From Mytilus galloprovincialis (lineage: Eukaryota; Mollusca; Bivalvia; Mytilida; Mytilidae), in the NCBI RefSeq assembly GCF_965363235.1, contig NC_134847.1, positions 61,164,439 through 61,228,438 on the forward strand: a stretch of 64,000 nt of DNA. Direction: 5' to 3'. Shown piece after piece: positions 49,739 to 62,800 of this stretch (its first letter is position 1; each line of letters opens with the position of its first letter). The notes below the pieces were generated by a model, which searched no databases, was not told where the DNA came from, and was given only the letters and a program-made list of their open reading frames with translations. The translations under genes and the position numbers were made by a program.

Positions 49739-50260
49739 AAGCCGTATAGCAGTTCTACGGACGTTCAAAAACGGCCGCTAGACTTTGAACTGACGTAATA
49801 ACTAACCTCCAAGTTTAACGTTGTTAATATTATCATAGTGTTTCCCTCCAAAACAAATTTAATTGAAATCCAGGAGTAAGTATTTCTTACAGTCTTAATT
49901 TTCATTTGAATGGTTGCGTGGTTATTGTGGTTACATCTTACACGGAAAAAAAACCCGGCAATTCGTACAAGAAAAAAAATATCGATTTATAAAACTTCAT
50001 TTTATTTTAATTTGATTCAATTTTCAAGCCGTATCACAGTTCTACAGAATTTCGAAAATGGCCGCTAGACTTTGAACTGACGTCATAATTAAGCTCCAAG
50101 TTTATGAATATTAAAATATTGTTTCCCTTCAAAACTTTTATTAAAATACATGCAGGAGTAAGTCGTTTTTTTTCAATTTTCATTTGAATGTTTGATTCTT
50201 GTGGTAACGTCTTACACGGAAAAAACGCAATTCGTACAAGAAAAAATATTTATTGATTTA
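49739..50260. repeat. Two tandem copies of a 287-base unit
   Basis: CAAGCCGTATxxCAGTTCTACxG starts at 49739 and 50026. Other shared landmarks, in order, are GGCCGCTAGACTTTGAACTGACG, TCCAAGTTTA, GTTTCCCTxCAAAAC, AGGAGTAAGT, ATTTTCATTTGAATG and TCTTACACGGAAAA. Copy 2 contains a perfect CRE-like TGACGTCA that is TGACGTAA in copy 1. It lies about 1.5 kb upstream of gene 3. Confidence 0.85.
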
Positions 50261-50264
50261 ATTC

Positions 50265-51700
50265 AATAAATTATTGATGAATCAAGACAGTTTACCGTTT
50301 AAAAATACGTAGCAAAGAATTTGTTTGGTCTTATTTATGCATTAAGGAAGGGTCTAATTAAAATATACCGAATACTATATATGTATCTATACATGTTTAC
50401 GACAAAGAAAAACAGAGAAATAGATTTACATACAAAATTTTAAAGCATAAAATATTAATATGAATGACAGGAGATGATGAGCCTAGTTTAAATTACAAGG
50501 ACATGTTAAGACAATGAACGTTCGTCGCGGACCGTCGTCCATGCGATTTACTAATCTATTTGACTTTTCTGATTTTCAAAAAGAAAAAAATAAAGAAAAA
50601 GATATGTGGGATCAACATCAATAAGAGAGTAACACAACAACACAAATTTAATCTACATACGGCCGAAAACGCTGGACACTTGCCTCGATTCTAGATAGGT
50701 TGTGGTGTAATTCATTTTTTAGAAAGGAAACGGAGTTTTCATTTTTTTCCTTGTGTTAATTACTTTGAATAAGGGCTAGTAAAGTGGTGAATCTTGTTGT
50801 GTTGTGCTGCAATGGTGATTTTCTTGTTATCTTTTCTTGTCTTGTATTATGGAAAGAAGGCGTAAGCAAAATTGGTTCCCATGGGATTTCCGATTGTCAA
50901 TTCTACAACAGGACCCCAAATGTATATAAGCTGTGAAACCACCAAGAGTATCTGATGCTCTTTATGAACATTTCTGGACAAAGCAAACGAAAAACTGCTT
51001 GTGATAATCTATAAGCACACACAAAAATATGTATGAACAGTTGAAATTAACAATAAAAATCCAAATTAGAATTGTTGACCTACCATTAATTGAATAAATG
51101 AATGGTTGCAAGTATTTCAGAAACGAGATAAAGTTTTACAATCAAACAGATAATTTTAGAATGAAACTTCTGGTATACAAGAATTCTATACATATATAGC
51201 TTTTGTTAAATGTATTAACAATGGACAGACATACGGACGGATTAAATAACAATGGTGTGACGGTCGTATGATTTTTTTTACAAGTGACTATTTCAACATG
51301 TAAGAGAATAAAAGAACCTGACGAAATTGTCGTTATGTATTTCAGTAAAGAATATGTTCTTTAAACGGTGAAGTACATAATTTGAAATGAAGTTATTTGT
51401 AGTCATATATATAGAAATAAAATTCCCTTTTCCTTATAACGTGAATGACTAACAACAAGTTATAAATATATCAAGAAGTTAAAATGTACGAAAGGAAGAT
51501 ATACTTGAGAAATCCGTCCTTCTATTAAAATTATATGAAACCTCTATTATCAATTAGAATTCTTCCTTACATACGAAGTCCATTCATTCATGCACACAGT
51601 AATGATGAGGAAAACTTATATAAATTAGACAAACTACAAAATAAACTTCCCGAAATTTGTTAGTATCAATTACAGTAAAGTACCAGTTATTAATCATTTA
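50265..51700. other. Upstream flank of gene 3
   Basis: No coding exon recognised. The untranslated leader and promoter of gene 3 should lie here, but I cannot place a transcription start. Simple AT-rich sequence throughout. Confidence 0.35.
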
Positions 51701-51710
51701 TTGGTGAAGG

Positions 51711-54570
51711 ATGTCACAGTGGATGTGTGATGGATGTACCTTTTTGAATGAACATTGGCGAAATAAGTGTAAAGTGTGTAAGAGCTTAAAGAGTAAAGAT
51801 GACTATGGGGCTTCTGGTGGTGGAAATGAATCTGAAGACAGATCAGCATCGCGCAAAGAGAAAGGTAAAACTTGATTGAATCATTTTATTTTAAAATAAG
51901 AAACCTTGAAACAATTTTCTCTATAATGATATTTTTAACATTGACCCAAATGAGTAGTTCAATTATATTGAGTATGGATGAAACAACATTTGAATAAAAA
52001 AGAGAATCTAAAATATAAAATATAAAAATAGATCATTTTTACAGTTGAATTTGTATCGGTTATACAAAAGACCTCTGATAGTGATAGTCTATGTTTATCT
52101 TCGTTTAATCTCATGTAAACTTCTATATATTATGGACAATTTAGTCTTGAGATGTAAACTTCGATATATTATGGACAATTTAGTCTTGAGATGTAAACTT
52201 CTATATATTATGGACAATTTAGTCTTCAGATATTGTATATAGAAACATGTCCTGATGTATTTTAGTTATTTCAAACCTGAATTCAAATTGATGTCTTATT
52301 GTCGCATACATTAAATCCCTTCAATTCATTAAATACCAAAGTCTTGATTAAAGATAACTTTTATATTCATATATTTGATTTCTCAACTATTACAGATTGG
52401 ACCTGCCCTAAATGTACATTTATAAACCAAACAACGAGTACAAAATGTGGAGTGTGCCGGTCCACGCATGAGACCGGATGTCATCCAGTGGAGAAACAGT
52501 CTAGCAACAACAACAAATGTAAGTATAATCTCGGGTTTAGCTAAGAATATGGAAATCCCTCTTAGAACAACTATGGCATTTCAACTAAATTTCAATGTAG
52601 GTTCCATTTCAGAAAGTTTAAACCCAAATTTCCGGTTAAAGGAGCATTCCTTTGTGCACGTAGAACAACAACTCCACTCTTATCGTATTGCTTTGGTAGT
52701 GTTTTGTCAATAAGGCTAAACTCTTATTCTGGTGGAATGTATTGCATCATTCGAAACTCGGTGCATGCAGAATTTAGATCTGATGAGTATCTGTATGCTT
52801 ACTTACTAAATCCACTTCGTCACAAGTGGGACATAGAGCGACTGCAGTTTCTCTTCATTTCTTTCTGTCCATGGCTGTTCGTTTTGTTTCTTTCCAGGTC
52901 GTCCCAATTTTGCGCAGTATCTGTATGAAATCGGAACAATTATTTCAATAAATTAAAGAAATAATATCGTTGTAAATTCACACTGTAGAATTTCATTTCA
53001 TTGTAGTGGAACATGACGTCTAAAGTATTCAGTTAAGTTATATGAACCATGAAGTTCGGATATTGCAATCTTTTTTTTAAACTATACTTACACTTCAACT
53101 GCTAGATAAAATAAGTTAAACATTTATTAGATCAAAAATAGGAGTATGAGTTTTCGTCAATGTGACAGCACCCAATTGTCAGCAATACATTACACAAAAA
53201 GCTATATCTGGTATAAAATACGGACCTCACAAATGTCGTTTGATAGTTCTAAAAAACTGGTAATTATGAATTAATTACAGCAATCTTATCGTTGTCATTC
53301 CGTTCAACTTGCAAATAATTCCTTTGTTTCTGGAAACATAAAACTCACACAAAGTACTAGAATAAATCATATTTAAACCAGTTTTTAATTATAATAGTCC
53401 GGAATTTCAAATCTATTTATTTTGAATATTAAAGTGTACTTGTTTTAAGAACATGTAATGCGATATTCTAAAAAATATCTACATAAACCTTTTACATCTT
53501 TTTGCAGACTCGCCAGTCGGCGTAGAAGATAATGAAATTCGAATAGTACTTATCGGAAGAACAGGAACTGGAAAAAGTGCAACAGGAAATAATCTTTTAG
53601 GTCACGATCATTTCCGATCCCTTACTTCCGGTTCTTCGGTAACCGAAAAATGTAAACGCGGAGAATCAAAACGGAAAGGAAAAAAAGTAGTTATTGTTGA
53701 TACACCGGGCTTATTCGATACAGGAGCGACGAATGAAACTGTTACTAAGGAGATAATTAAATGTATCGGGATGACGTCACCTGGACCTCACGCAATGGTC
53801 CTTGTTGTTAGTGTTGGTAGATTTACTAAGGAAGAACAAGACACAGTCAAACATTTTGTAGACCATTTTGGAGCAGGTGTTGTTGACCACATGATTGTTC
53901 TTTTTACCAGAAAGGATGACCTTTCAAAATCGAATCAAACAATTGGTCAATATGTTAAAACGGTTCCTAGTAATCTTAAAACTATACTGAGTCAGTGCGG
54001 AAATAGATTCATTGCGTTTAACAATGATGCGGTAGGACAGTCAAACACAGATCAAGTTGATGACTTTTATAAAATGGTGGAGTCGATGTGCAATGACAAT
54101 GGCGGTTCTTGTTATACAAACGAATTATACAAGGAAGCAGAGTCTGCACTACAGAGGAGGATGCGTATAGAAAGGGAAAGACTTGAAGAGCAAAAGGAAA
54201 GAGAAAAAGATAAGATAAAAAACGAAGTACAATCTAAATATAAAAGGAAACTTGAACACGAAAAAAAGGCGAAAAGTAAATTAGAAGAAGATTTAAAATC
54301 CAAAAAATACAGTCAGATAAAGACAGAGAAAATCTACAGAAGCAACTAGAAGAAGCAAGCAAAAGAATGAAACGGGAGTTAGGGAAGAAGGACAAGGAAT
54401 TACGGGACCAAATAAAGAAAACGGAAGATGAATTCAAACAAAAAATGACCGAAGATGCATTAAAAACAAACCAAAGAAATAACGTAGAAAACGAAAAAGG
54501 CGATATTTTTTCTGATCTTATGGGAGGATTGGTTACTGCTGGCAAAAAACTTTTAAAATTATTTTTTTAA
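51711..54570 (+). CDS. Gene 3: two NZF fingers + AIG1/GIMAP GTPase + coiled coil
   Basis: Exons are 51711-51864, 52396-52518 and 53508 onward; all junctions are phase 1 with GT-AG. Finger 1 (MSQWMCDGCTFLNE...KCKVC) and finger 2 (DWTCPKCTFINQ...KCGVC) both keep the four cysteines and the Thr-Phe pair. The GTPase has G1 GRTGTGKS at 109-116, then DTPGLFDT, GPHAMVLVVSVGRFTKEEQ, TRKDD and RFIAFNND, so it looks functional. The primary frame stops at 54349 (372 residues) inside the coiled coil. A homopolymer of six A at about 54301-54306 precedes a different frame. That frame continues the coil (QKQLEEASKRMKRELGKK...) and ends in the family tail SDLMGGLVTAGKKLLKLFF at 54570. Either one A is missing from the sequence or the protein is truncated. 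The exact 5' border of exon 1 is uncertain. Confidence 0.82.
52116..52232. repeat. 39-base tandem repeat, three units
   Basis: Units starting TAAACTTCTATATATTATGG at 52116, 52155 and 52194 differ by one or two bases. They lie in the first intron of gene 3. The intron does not depend on reading frame, so the open run here is incidental. Confidence 0.9.
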
Positions 54571-54591
54571 AACGGTTGAAAGCATAAAAGG

Positions 54592-54620
54592 AATAAAAAT
54601 TGAAATCCAGATTGAATAAA
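54592..54620 (+). promoter_or_regulatory. Two poly(A) signals after gene 3
   Basis: AATAAA occurs at 54592-54597 and again at 54615-54620. These are 22 and 45 bases after the distal stop codon at 54570. Their position supports the longer C-terminal reading as the true gene end. Confidence 0.6.
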
Positions 54621-54639
54621 AGTTGTACTTGTTTTGTTA

Positions 54640-57280
54640 TCCTGGACTTCGTTTCTCCCAATATACTCCAAGGTATCAAAGTTTATATGACGATGAACAA
54701 AATGATACTAGATAAAATTATATCGATTAATTATTGTCATTAGACGACACCCATAGCAATGCCTACATAAAACAATGTCCATGAAATCATTAGATGAATA
54801 TAAAATTAAATAAATCAGAAAAAGGGGATGCATTTTAAAATTCAATTTCTGTTGATACCGACAGAAATATATAGAAAGTTGTGAAGAACCAGATCTAAAT
54901 CCAAAGTGTGGACTCCAAACTCCTGTCTCATCAACTAGATAAGATATCTCTTTAACTTAAAAAATGAATAAATAAAGAAGGCTTCCGATATACACATAAC
55001 GAGTGTTGTTGTGGTGTTCTTATTAAAAAGGGACACTCTATTACATCGGGAATACAATTTCCATTTATACTGTATGAACGGATAGTGTATTTGATACACA
55101 TATGCTCGGTTTCACTTGTCCTAGGAATCAGGGGGGGGGGGGGTTAATGTGGAAAAGGGAGAGGGATCGTTAACCATAACGTATATACCAATTTACGGCC
55201 TTAAACAACAGAAACATTTAGTCAGTACCAATATTTTACATATGTTTAGCTACGTTTTCACAGTCTCTTAAATCCTTATATGATCTATGTCTTAGTATCA
55301 ATACCAATTTGAGTACGTTTAAGTTTTTGTTACGCTTGGAAGTCGTGCTTTTAACAAAAAACGGCATTTACTTCAAACAAGCTGTGTTACTTAAAAAACT
55401 TGTTTAATTGTTCATATGAGGCTGCTTTCATATAAGCTTCTTATGAACAATGAAACGAAGCAAGAATTATCCTTTAAGTTCCAATTTCGCTATAAAGATA
55501 ATGTCCTCTCACTGAATAGTTCAAAGTTTGATTTTCATGTAGAACGCATTGCGTTTGAAATATAAGGATGATACAAAGGACAGTGCTCGTGTCTCGAGAA
55601 ACATCGCTAAATTTATTATGAGTGTCGGTCATATCTTAAAGAGCATATAGACAAAAGATACTTGCATGAAATTACAATAAAGTTGAAAAAATAAAATATA
55701 ACCAGTATAATAGAAACATCATATAGTGCAAGTACAACAACGCTAAAGTAATGCCGTTTCAAATAATACTAAAGTACTTAAATAACTTAGAAAGAAGTAA
55801 TGTTGTTCTATAGTCTCAAGTACTTCACGAAAACTGAAGTAATACATTATCTTATGCAAAATAACATTTGTATAAAATTTCATTATAGAAAAATTTGTAG
55901 AAGCATTTTAGCATTTCTTCATACAGCATGTTCTCATCTATAAACTACTTGATTTGAATTATCCGTCTGGTGATTGAACAAGAACTGTATCCCATTAACA
56001 AGAGAAGTGTAATAGCCAGACCAAAATACCAAGGATTAATCAATCATGAACTTGTTTGATAATTTTTGTTTAATCATATTTCTACAATTTTCCCTATATT
56101 TTTGTGTATAATGTACTTACATTTACTGTTGTACTTGGCTAAACAAATTTGATATTTTAAAAGTTTCAACGGCCACATCAAGGACACATATATACATTAA
56201 AAAATATACAATAAGTACATGGACATAAGGGAAAGGGAAAAAGAAAATATCCTGTTCCTCATATACTCCATATTGCAGCCCTCGATTCATATTTTTCCTG
56301 CAGTTCTCATTTAATTATTTTTGTGCATATTAATGATACAAAAAACTGTCTCATGACTTCTCCAAAGTATGTATTTACCTTGTTGTATGATACTTAATTA
56401 ATTCATATAAAGATCAGATTTAAATGTCGAAATGACCTGGTTTTTATTCTATTTTCACAATCCTTAAAGTAGTTTCAACGATACTTTTACGTTTCTTTTG
56501 GCAATCCTTTTTAACATCTGATATGATATGGATTTGAACAACGGTATACTACTGTTACCTTTATTGCATAACTTCTCTTTATGTTTGTTAAGATAAGGAC
56601 ATTGTTTAGATTAAAGCTAATTCTTGACGACGTTTGTATTATTTTCTGAAATTTAAATGAAGATGACAAATCAACTACAGAAAAAAACACAACAAAATTT
56701 AAGTATAGAGATCCGCTAAATATTGTTGTCAATTCTTAAAAATGAAAACCCTGTTATTTACTTACATTGATTGTCTTTTTATTATCTAAAAATCATTTTA
56801 TCATTTTACTTTTAATCCTTTTAACAATATAATGATGATGGCAAATTGGGTTATCTTTCCTATATCTATTCACAATTCACAACTTGTCTCGTTCAAGATT
56901 GGGTTCAAAAGAAATTTGACATTTACGAAGTAAATTTTTTGATTTTTTTTCTGACGGATGTTTTTGGCGCTCAGATGTTCCTCTTTTGCTTTTAATTATA
57001 TGAGACGTTGTTTCACCGACACTATATAAGACTGCCTTTTTGCCTTAAATGACCGATATGAAAAGATTTATAAAACTTGTGATATCTTGTAATGATCGTT
57101 GAAGATATTTTTGTACAAAGTAACACTACAAAGGTAAAGTGATATATCACTAAATCGATTATTCATGGCAGTAAAACAATTTGAAGACACAAAGAAAAGA
57201 TCAATTAAGGTAGGCTTTTAAGCAAAAAAAACCCTGAAATTTTCGATAAAGGTAAATTACCCACACGACAAAAGAGAGGC
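54640..57280. other. Intergenic between gene 3 and gene 4; no gene supported
   Basis: A G-run of twelve lies at 55132-55143. Frames present are short and without family resemblance. Confidence 0.45.
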
Positions 57281-57284
57281 GGAA

Positions 57285-57620
57285 AATACTAAAACGATAT
57301 TCAAACTCAAAAATCGAAAATAAACGGACGATGTCATGACAAAAACCCGAAAAACTAAGTAGTTGCAAACAATAGTGCACAAAATACACAAAAATAAGCA
57401 ATACCCCCTCCCCCCTCCCCCCCAAAAAAACCCAAACCAAACCGGTGGTTATCGCAAATTCAACTGAATGGTATGCAAATTCTGCTCCACGTGTGGCACC
57501 CGTCGTGTTGCTCATGTAAGTAGAAATCTTGTGACATTCTAATTAAATAGGTAACACTTGAGAAAAAGAGGACAGAAGTGTGGTTACGACAAACGGAACT
57601 TATCTTTCAACCAACTCATG
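57285..57620. mobile_element. Interspersed repeat (GTGGCACCCGTCGTGTTGCT family)
   Basis: Relative of 25440-25960: TCAAACTCAAAAATCGAAAAT, AAACGGACGATGTCATGAC, then CTGCTCCACGTGTGGCACCC, GTGTGGTTACGAC and a partial right side. A long C/A-rich run sits near 57404-57430. Confidence 0.6.
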
Positions 57621-57689
57621 ATGGCCAGCGTAACATCTTTGACTAACGTCAGAAATTGGAACTCTTTGTTTAATAGCTTTAATAAAAGA

Positions 57690-58000
57690 CTTAAATGGTC
57701 GATAAACATAGAAATGCATAGATGTTGAAACGCTTAAATTGTTAATTGTTGATAAACATAGAAATACATACATGTTGAAACACTGAGATGATCGAAAAAC
57801 ATAGAATAACTTAGGTATTGAAACACTGCAACGATTGACTCACTTACAATTACTTAGTTGTTAAAACGCTGGAATGATCGACACACTTACAAATACCTAG
57901 TTGTCGAGAAACTGGAATGATCGACACACTCAGAAAGACCTAGTTGTCGAGAAACTAGAATGATCTACACACTTAGAATTTCCTAGGTGGAATGATCTGT
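57690..58000. repeat. Degenerate 43-48 base tandem repeat
   Basis: Units of the form GATCGACACACTTACAAATA followed by CCTAGTTGTCGAGAAACTGGAAT repeat about six times. The best-preserved period is 43 bases near 57877-57962, decaying leftwards. Confidence 0.8.
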
Positions 58001-59569
58001 TAAATAACTATCCACGCGTATTAGACCGAAATGACCGGTTAATGATACATTACCCACATGGTGAATAAACTGATCGGACAAGTAGAACCAATCAGTGCAT
58101 CAACAAACTTTTAACCGAGCCTGTCCAATGAGATTGTATCGATTGTTATTGCTGCCTCCTGATTGAAGTGAGCACTCCTCATCTTTTGCATCTATATGCA
58201 TATCTCGAACACTTAGTCTGTGATAAAAGAAAGACGACTAACATCATTTGTAAAATTTAAAAACATCAGAGACTTATTCATTTTACTAAAAATGAGCACC
58301 TAAAAAACGAGTTTTTTTCTACAAAGCCTAGCAGGTACACCAGAAGAATATCTTTCATTTTTGTTTATATCGAGAAGGTATATTGACACGGAATTATAAA
58401 CATACAACCTATTGCTACACGACCGCAATATTTGGGAAACAACATATTTACTGAGCTTACTTTATTTATCATTCCAATGTATAAAGTTTATGTATTTGTT
58501 TAGAAATGAATGGAAGTGCCAAGTGTTACTTCAAGTTCACCTAATCATGGGTATCACTAGTTGAGAAGGAACGACAACACATACTTCAGTTCATGAGTTA
58601 ATGTGTTTGTGTTTACTTCGACGTATAATTTTAATTATCTCTTGGTATCTTCCCCCTTTTTTTTGACGATAACAACTATTTCTATTCAAGCGTTTCCTTA
58701 TATATAAATACCTAACTAGCCAGGGTCGTATACTTAGGGGTACCTGTATTTTTAACAGCTCTTTATTTTTTTTAATGTGGATAGAAATGATTATATTGTT
58801 TTTGTTTAATTTTAAAGTTTGAATCGATGGTATGATTCATTTTAACCAATATTATAACCGCTGTTGTCTCTTTTAAATTTGGTTATCCTCATAGATGAAT
58901 TTACATGAATTTCAAATATGCATTTATGTAGGGATGCCAAGATTAATCTACAAACTATATTTTTTTTACAAAAAATCATGTAATTACTGCGTTCTCTATC
59001 ATTTATCAATTAAAAATATCTATAAAATATTCCGGGCTGTAATTGATCGAAATCTTGCAACAGCTACATCATGATACAGTATTCATAAACATAGATTATA
59101 ATATTGTTAACCGGAATATCTATTTTAAATGACTAGTGTGTGTGACCACTGAAAATTACGTTTAAAGTCACAAGTTTTTCGAAGAAAATTGTTATTTCCC
59201 TAAATTTTTAACAACAAAATAAACAATTATTTCCTTGTTTTGAAGAAACTGTCACTACGTACATCGCCACTTATCGAAACAAAAATAGTCTTTATAATTG
59301 ATAGTGTTTCTTCCTTGTTAACAGAACGTCATTATTCACAGTCGAACCATGCATAATAATTATTTTAAGGAAAATTATATATTGTTAGCGTGACGAATTT
59401 TATATAAAGTTCCCTTTAGAACACTGTTATAATTTCAATACATTTGTTTCAATATAAATTATCGTTCTTGACGAGAAAAATACATAGCGTGGATGTATGT
59501 TTAATGTACTTGGACATACTGATATACTTAAACAATCGTAAGTAACGTATGTCTGTGTGTACATGTGTA

Positions 59570-59572
<3 letters not shown>
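58001..59572. other. Upstream flank of gene 4; nothing identified
   Basis: AT-rich, no exon seen. Promoter and untranslated first exon of gene 4 are expected here or nearer the microsatellite. Confidence 0.35.

Positions 59573-59640
<68 letters not shown>
59573..59640. repeat. (GA)n microsatellite
   Basis: About 32-33 uninterrupted GA units preceded by a short GT-rich run. It lies roughly 240 bases upstream of the first coding exon of gene 4. Confidence 0.97.
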
Positions 59641-59645
<5 letters not shown>

Positions 59646-59881
59646 ATCATGCTAGTTTTTTTACGTTGTATTTGTATATTTGTATCGTGTGCTTTATCGT
59701 GTTTTTAATTTCGGTAACGTCAATGCAAGTTTACCACAGTACTATCACCTCAATTTTGCAATATACGTATTTGATAAAATATAGAATTGAAACTGATAAT
59801 TATATAAAAGTTTAATGAAAGAAATTTGAATATTGTGTATTATACAGAAAACACATAACATCATGTGTTGATTTGTTTCAG

Positions 59882-62800
59882 ATTAAACGACAATGTGGAT
59901 ATGTCAAATGTGTACTTTGCTAAATCAAGACGAATCTATATATTGTCAAGCATGTGAAACTCAATCAGCGGATAGTAAAGGTCCAACTAAAGGGGACTGT
60001 AAGGCCATGGATAGGGAACAGACAGGCAAGTTAACGAGGCATTGTGATTACATGTAGTTTGATGTTTTTACTTTTTAAATTGACAATAATAAGTTATTAA
60101 AAGATAATTGAAAAAAATAGATAAGATGTTATGAATATTAAGAATATCCTTTATTTATATATTTTACGTTATTTTTTATAGAATGGTCTTGTCCTAAATG
60201 TACCTTCGTCAATCAGCCTGCTCATAACCGATGTCAAATATGTAATTCTAAGAATGTACCACGAACAGCAGTAGGACATTCTAAGCCTGTGATAAAAGGT
60301 ATTATTAATGTTTTATCTTTAGATTTCTGTACAGTGATTTGTGAAAAAATTTGTTTTTTAGATACAAATTTTGTATACATGTATGTGCTGTGTTACATAT
60401 ATTATTTTTCTTCCATTTTTTTTTGTACATTAATTACGCCGTCAGTTTTCTCGTTTGATTTGTTTTACATTTGTCGGAGCCTTTTATAGCTGACTATGCC
60501 GAATAGCCCTTTTTCGTTGTTGGTGACCTAAAATTGTTTGTTTCTGTATCATTTGGTCTCTTGGCAATACACCTTATCGCTATTTGTTCGCCATTACTGG
60601 ATATCACACAGGTTCCCGTAAAATGTTGACGTCACAATACAAAATATCTGACGCCACAATGGAAAAGTGATTGTTGTATGCGTCCAAAGTCCAAGCGGCC
60701 GGGTCAGCCGGGATTAGCGATAATGTGTATCATACCACATCTTCATTTTTATATACAAAGGCGTTCGAATTGAAACAATTGAAAAGTCAAACAACTACGA
60801 TCATTGCCAGGACGACTTAGAACTATTATTTTTTTATAAATCAGGTAATAGCTGGACATTTAGTGTCTTTTGAAAGAAAATGCTGGTGATTGAACGTATT
60901 CAGTAGTCCCGCTAAAACTCGTGCAGAATTTAGATAAACCCAGAACGATGGATGAACACTATCTGTCGCCCTCTAATGGTCATTTCTGGTTTATCGTTGC
61001 TAAATAGTTATTGTTTTGTCTATTTAATTTATACAATACATCTCATTTTCATGCATATTGCAATCTGTCAGTTTCTTTCGTCTTTTGTATGATTATTGTT
61101 TTCATAAAGTTTAAACAAAGCTTGCTGTTCTATAGAATAAATATTGTTTTTATTTACTTATCATGTTGTACTGATTTTGACCATACTTTGTAATCAATTG
61201 GAAATTAAACAATTTGTCGTATTCTCATCTTTTATTAACAAACAAATGAATAATCTGAAGCAATGCTATATATTACAGACTGGTCTGGTACTAGATGTTC
61301 ATCACCCAACCATTCCAATTCGAAGAAATGTCGGTCATGTCGATTTTCTTCTCAATGTGGAGATGAAGATGAAAAATCATCATTGAAAAATCATGGTAAG
61401 TGTTTTCAAAATATAGATGGTATTACTAACAAGTTATGGTAAATGTTTTCAAAACATAGGACATCACTGAAATGTCATGGTAAAAGTTTTCAAAACAAAG
61501 AACAGTCTAAACGGATGTGTTAGACTATTAGAAGAGTAAAATCGGTTAAGGAAAAACTTCCATAGTATAAACGATATTTTGTGTCCTCAATGCCCTTAAA
61601 CTATCTATTGAATTTGGCCTTCTGATTTTTTTTTATTTAAGCAACAGTAATCATCAATGATTAAACACGCCTCTATCATTATTATTTTTATTATCATTGA
61701 TATTACAGTTGACTACGATTTAGTCCTTGATTACAGCCGAAATTCGAAACCGAAATTATATCTATCACATAATATTAAATTACGACCCTTTCACTGTTTA
61801 CGACGTCGATTGAAGATTCTTAAATAAGTATCTTCCAATTATTTCAAAAACAATATATCTGTAGCAGTATCCAAGTATTACCATGTTTTAAAAACACCTT
61901 TAAGCAAGAATGTGTCCAAAGAACACGGATGCCCCACTCCCACTATCATTTTCCATGTTTAATGGACCGTGAAATTAAGTAAAAAATCTAATTTGGCAAT
62001 AAAATTAGAAAGATCGTACCATAGGGAACAAGTGTACTAAGTTTCAAGTTGATTTGACTTCAACTTCATCAAAACCTACCTTGACAACAAAATTTAACCT
62101 GAAACTCCCACTTTCATTTTCTATGTTCAGTGGACCGTGATATTGAGTTCAAAATTCTAATTTTCAAGTTGATTGGACTTTAACTTCATCAAAAACTACC
62201 TTGACCAAAAACTTTAACCTGAAGCGGGACAGACGGACGTACGGACGAACGGACATACGGTACGACGCACAGACAGACGGACGAAAGACGGACGCACACA
62301 CCAGAAAACATAATGCCCCTCTACTATTGTAGGTGGGGCATTAAAAAAGGACCATGTTAACTTTAGAAAATGGAAAAAATATTGTTGAGAAAATCATATA
62401 TTATATATGTAACACTACATTGTCTTTAACGATTACCAATTGATTATGATAATCTTGAATGATCAATACGTGAACATGTACAAAATGGAGGATGGTAAAT
62501 GCGTTTTTAATTATTTCGCTTGCCCTGTTGTTGTGAATGATATACGAAGTAAAGACAAAACAAAAATGATTACAGAATTGCCAGTTCATATGAAAATAGT
62601 ACAATACTGATATTCTTTGCGTTGTATTTTTTTCAGAATATTCATCTAGTGAAGCTAATGATGCATCTACGACGGTATCAAACATAGTTAGTGCAGTGGA
62701 CATAACAGCCAACACGTTTAAAGATGTTACCGAAAAAGTAAATGGTACAGTCGATAAAACAGTCAATATGTTGAATGATACTACCGATAAAGTAGTTCGT

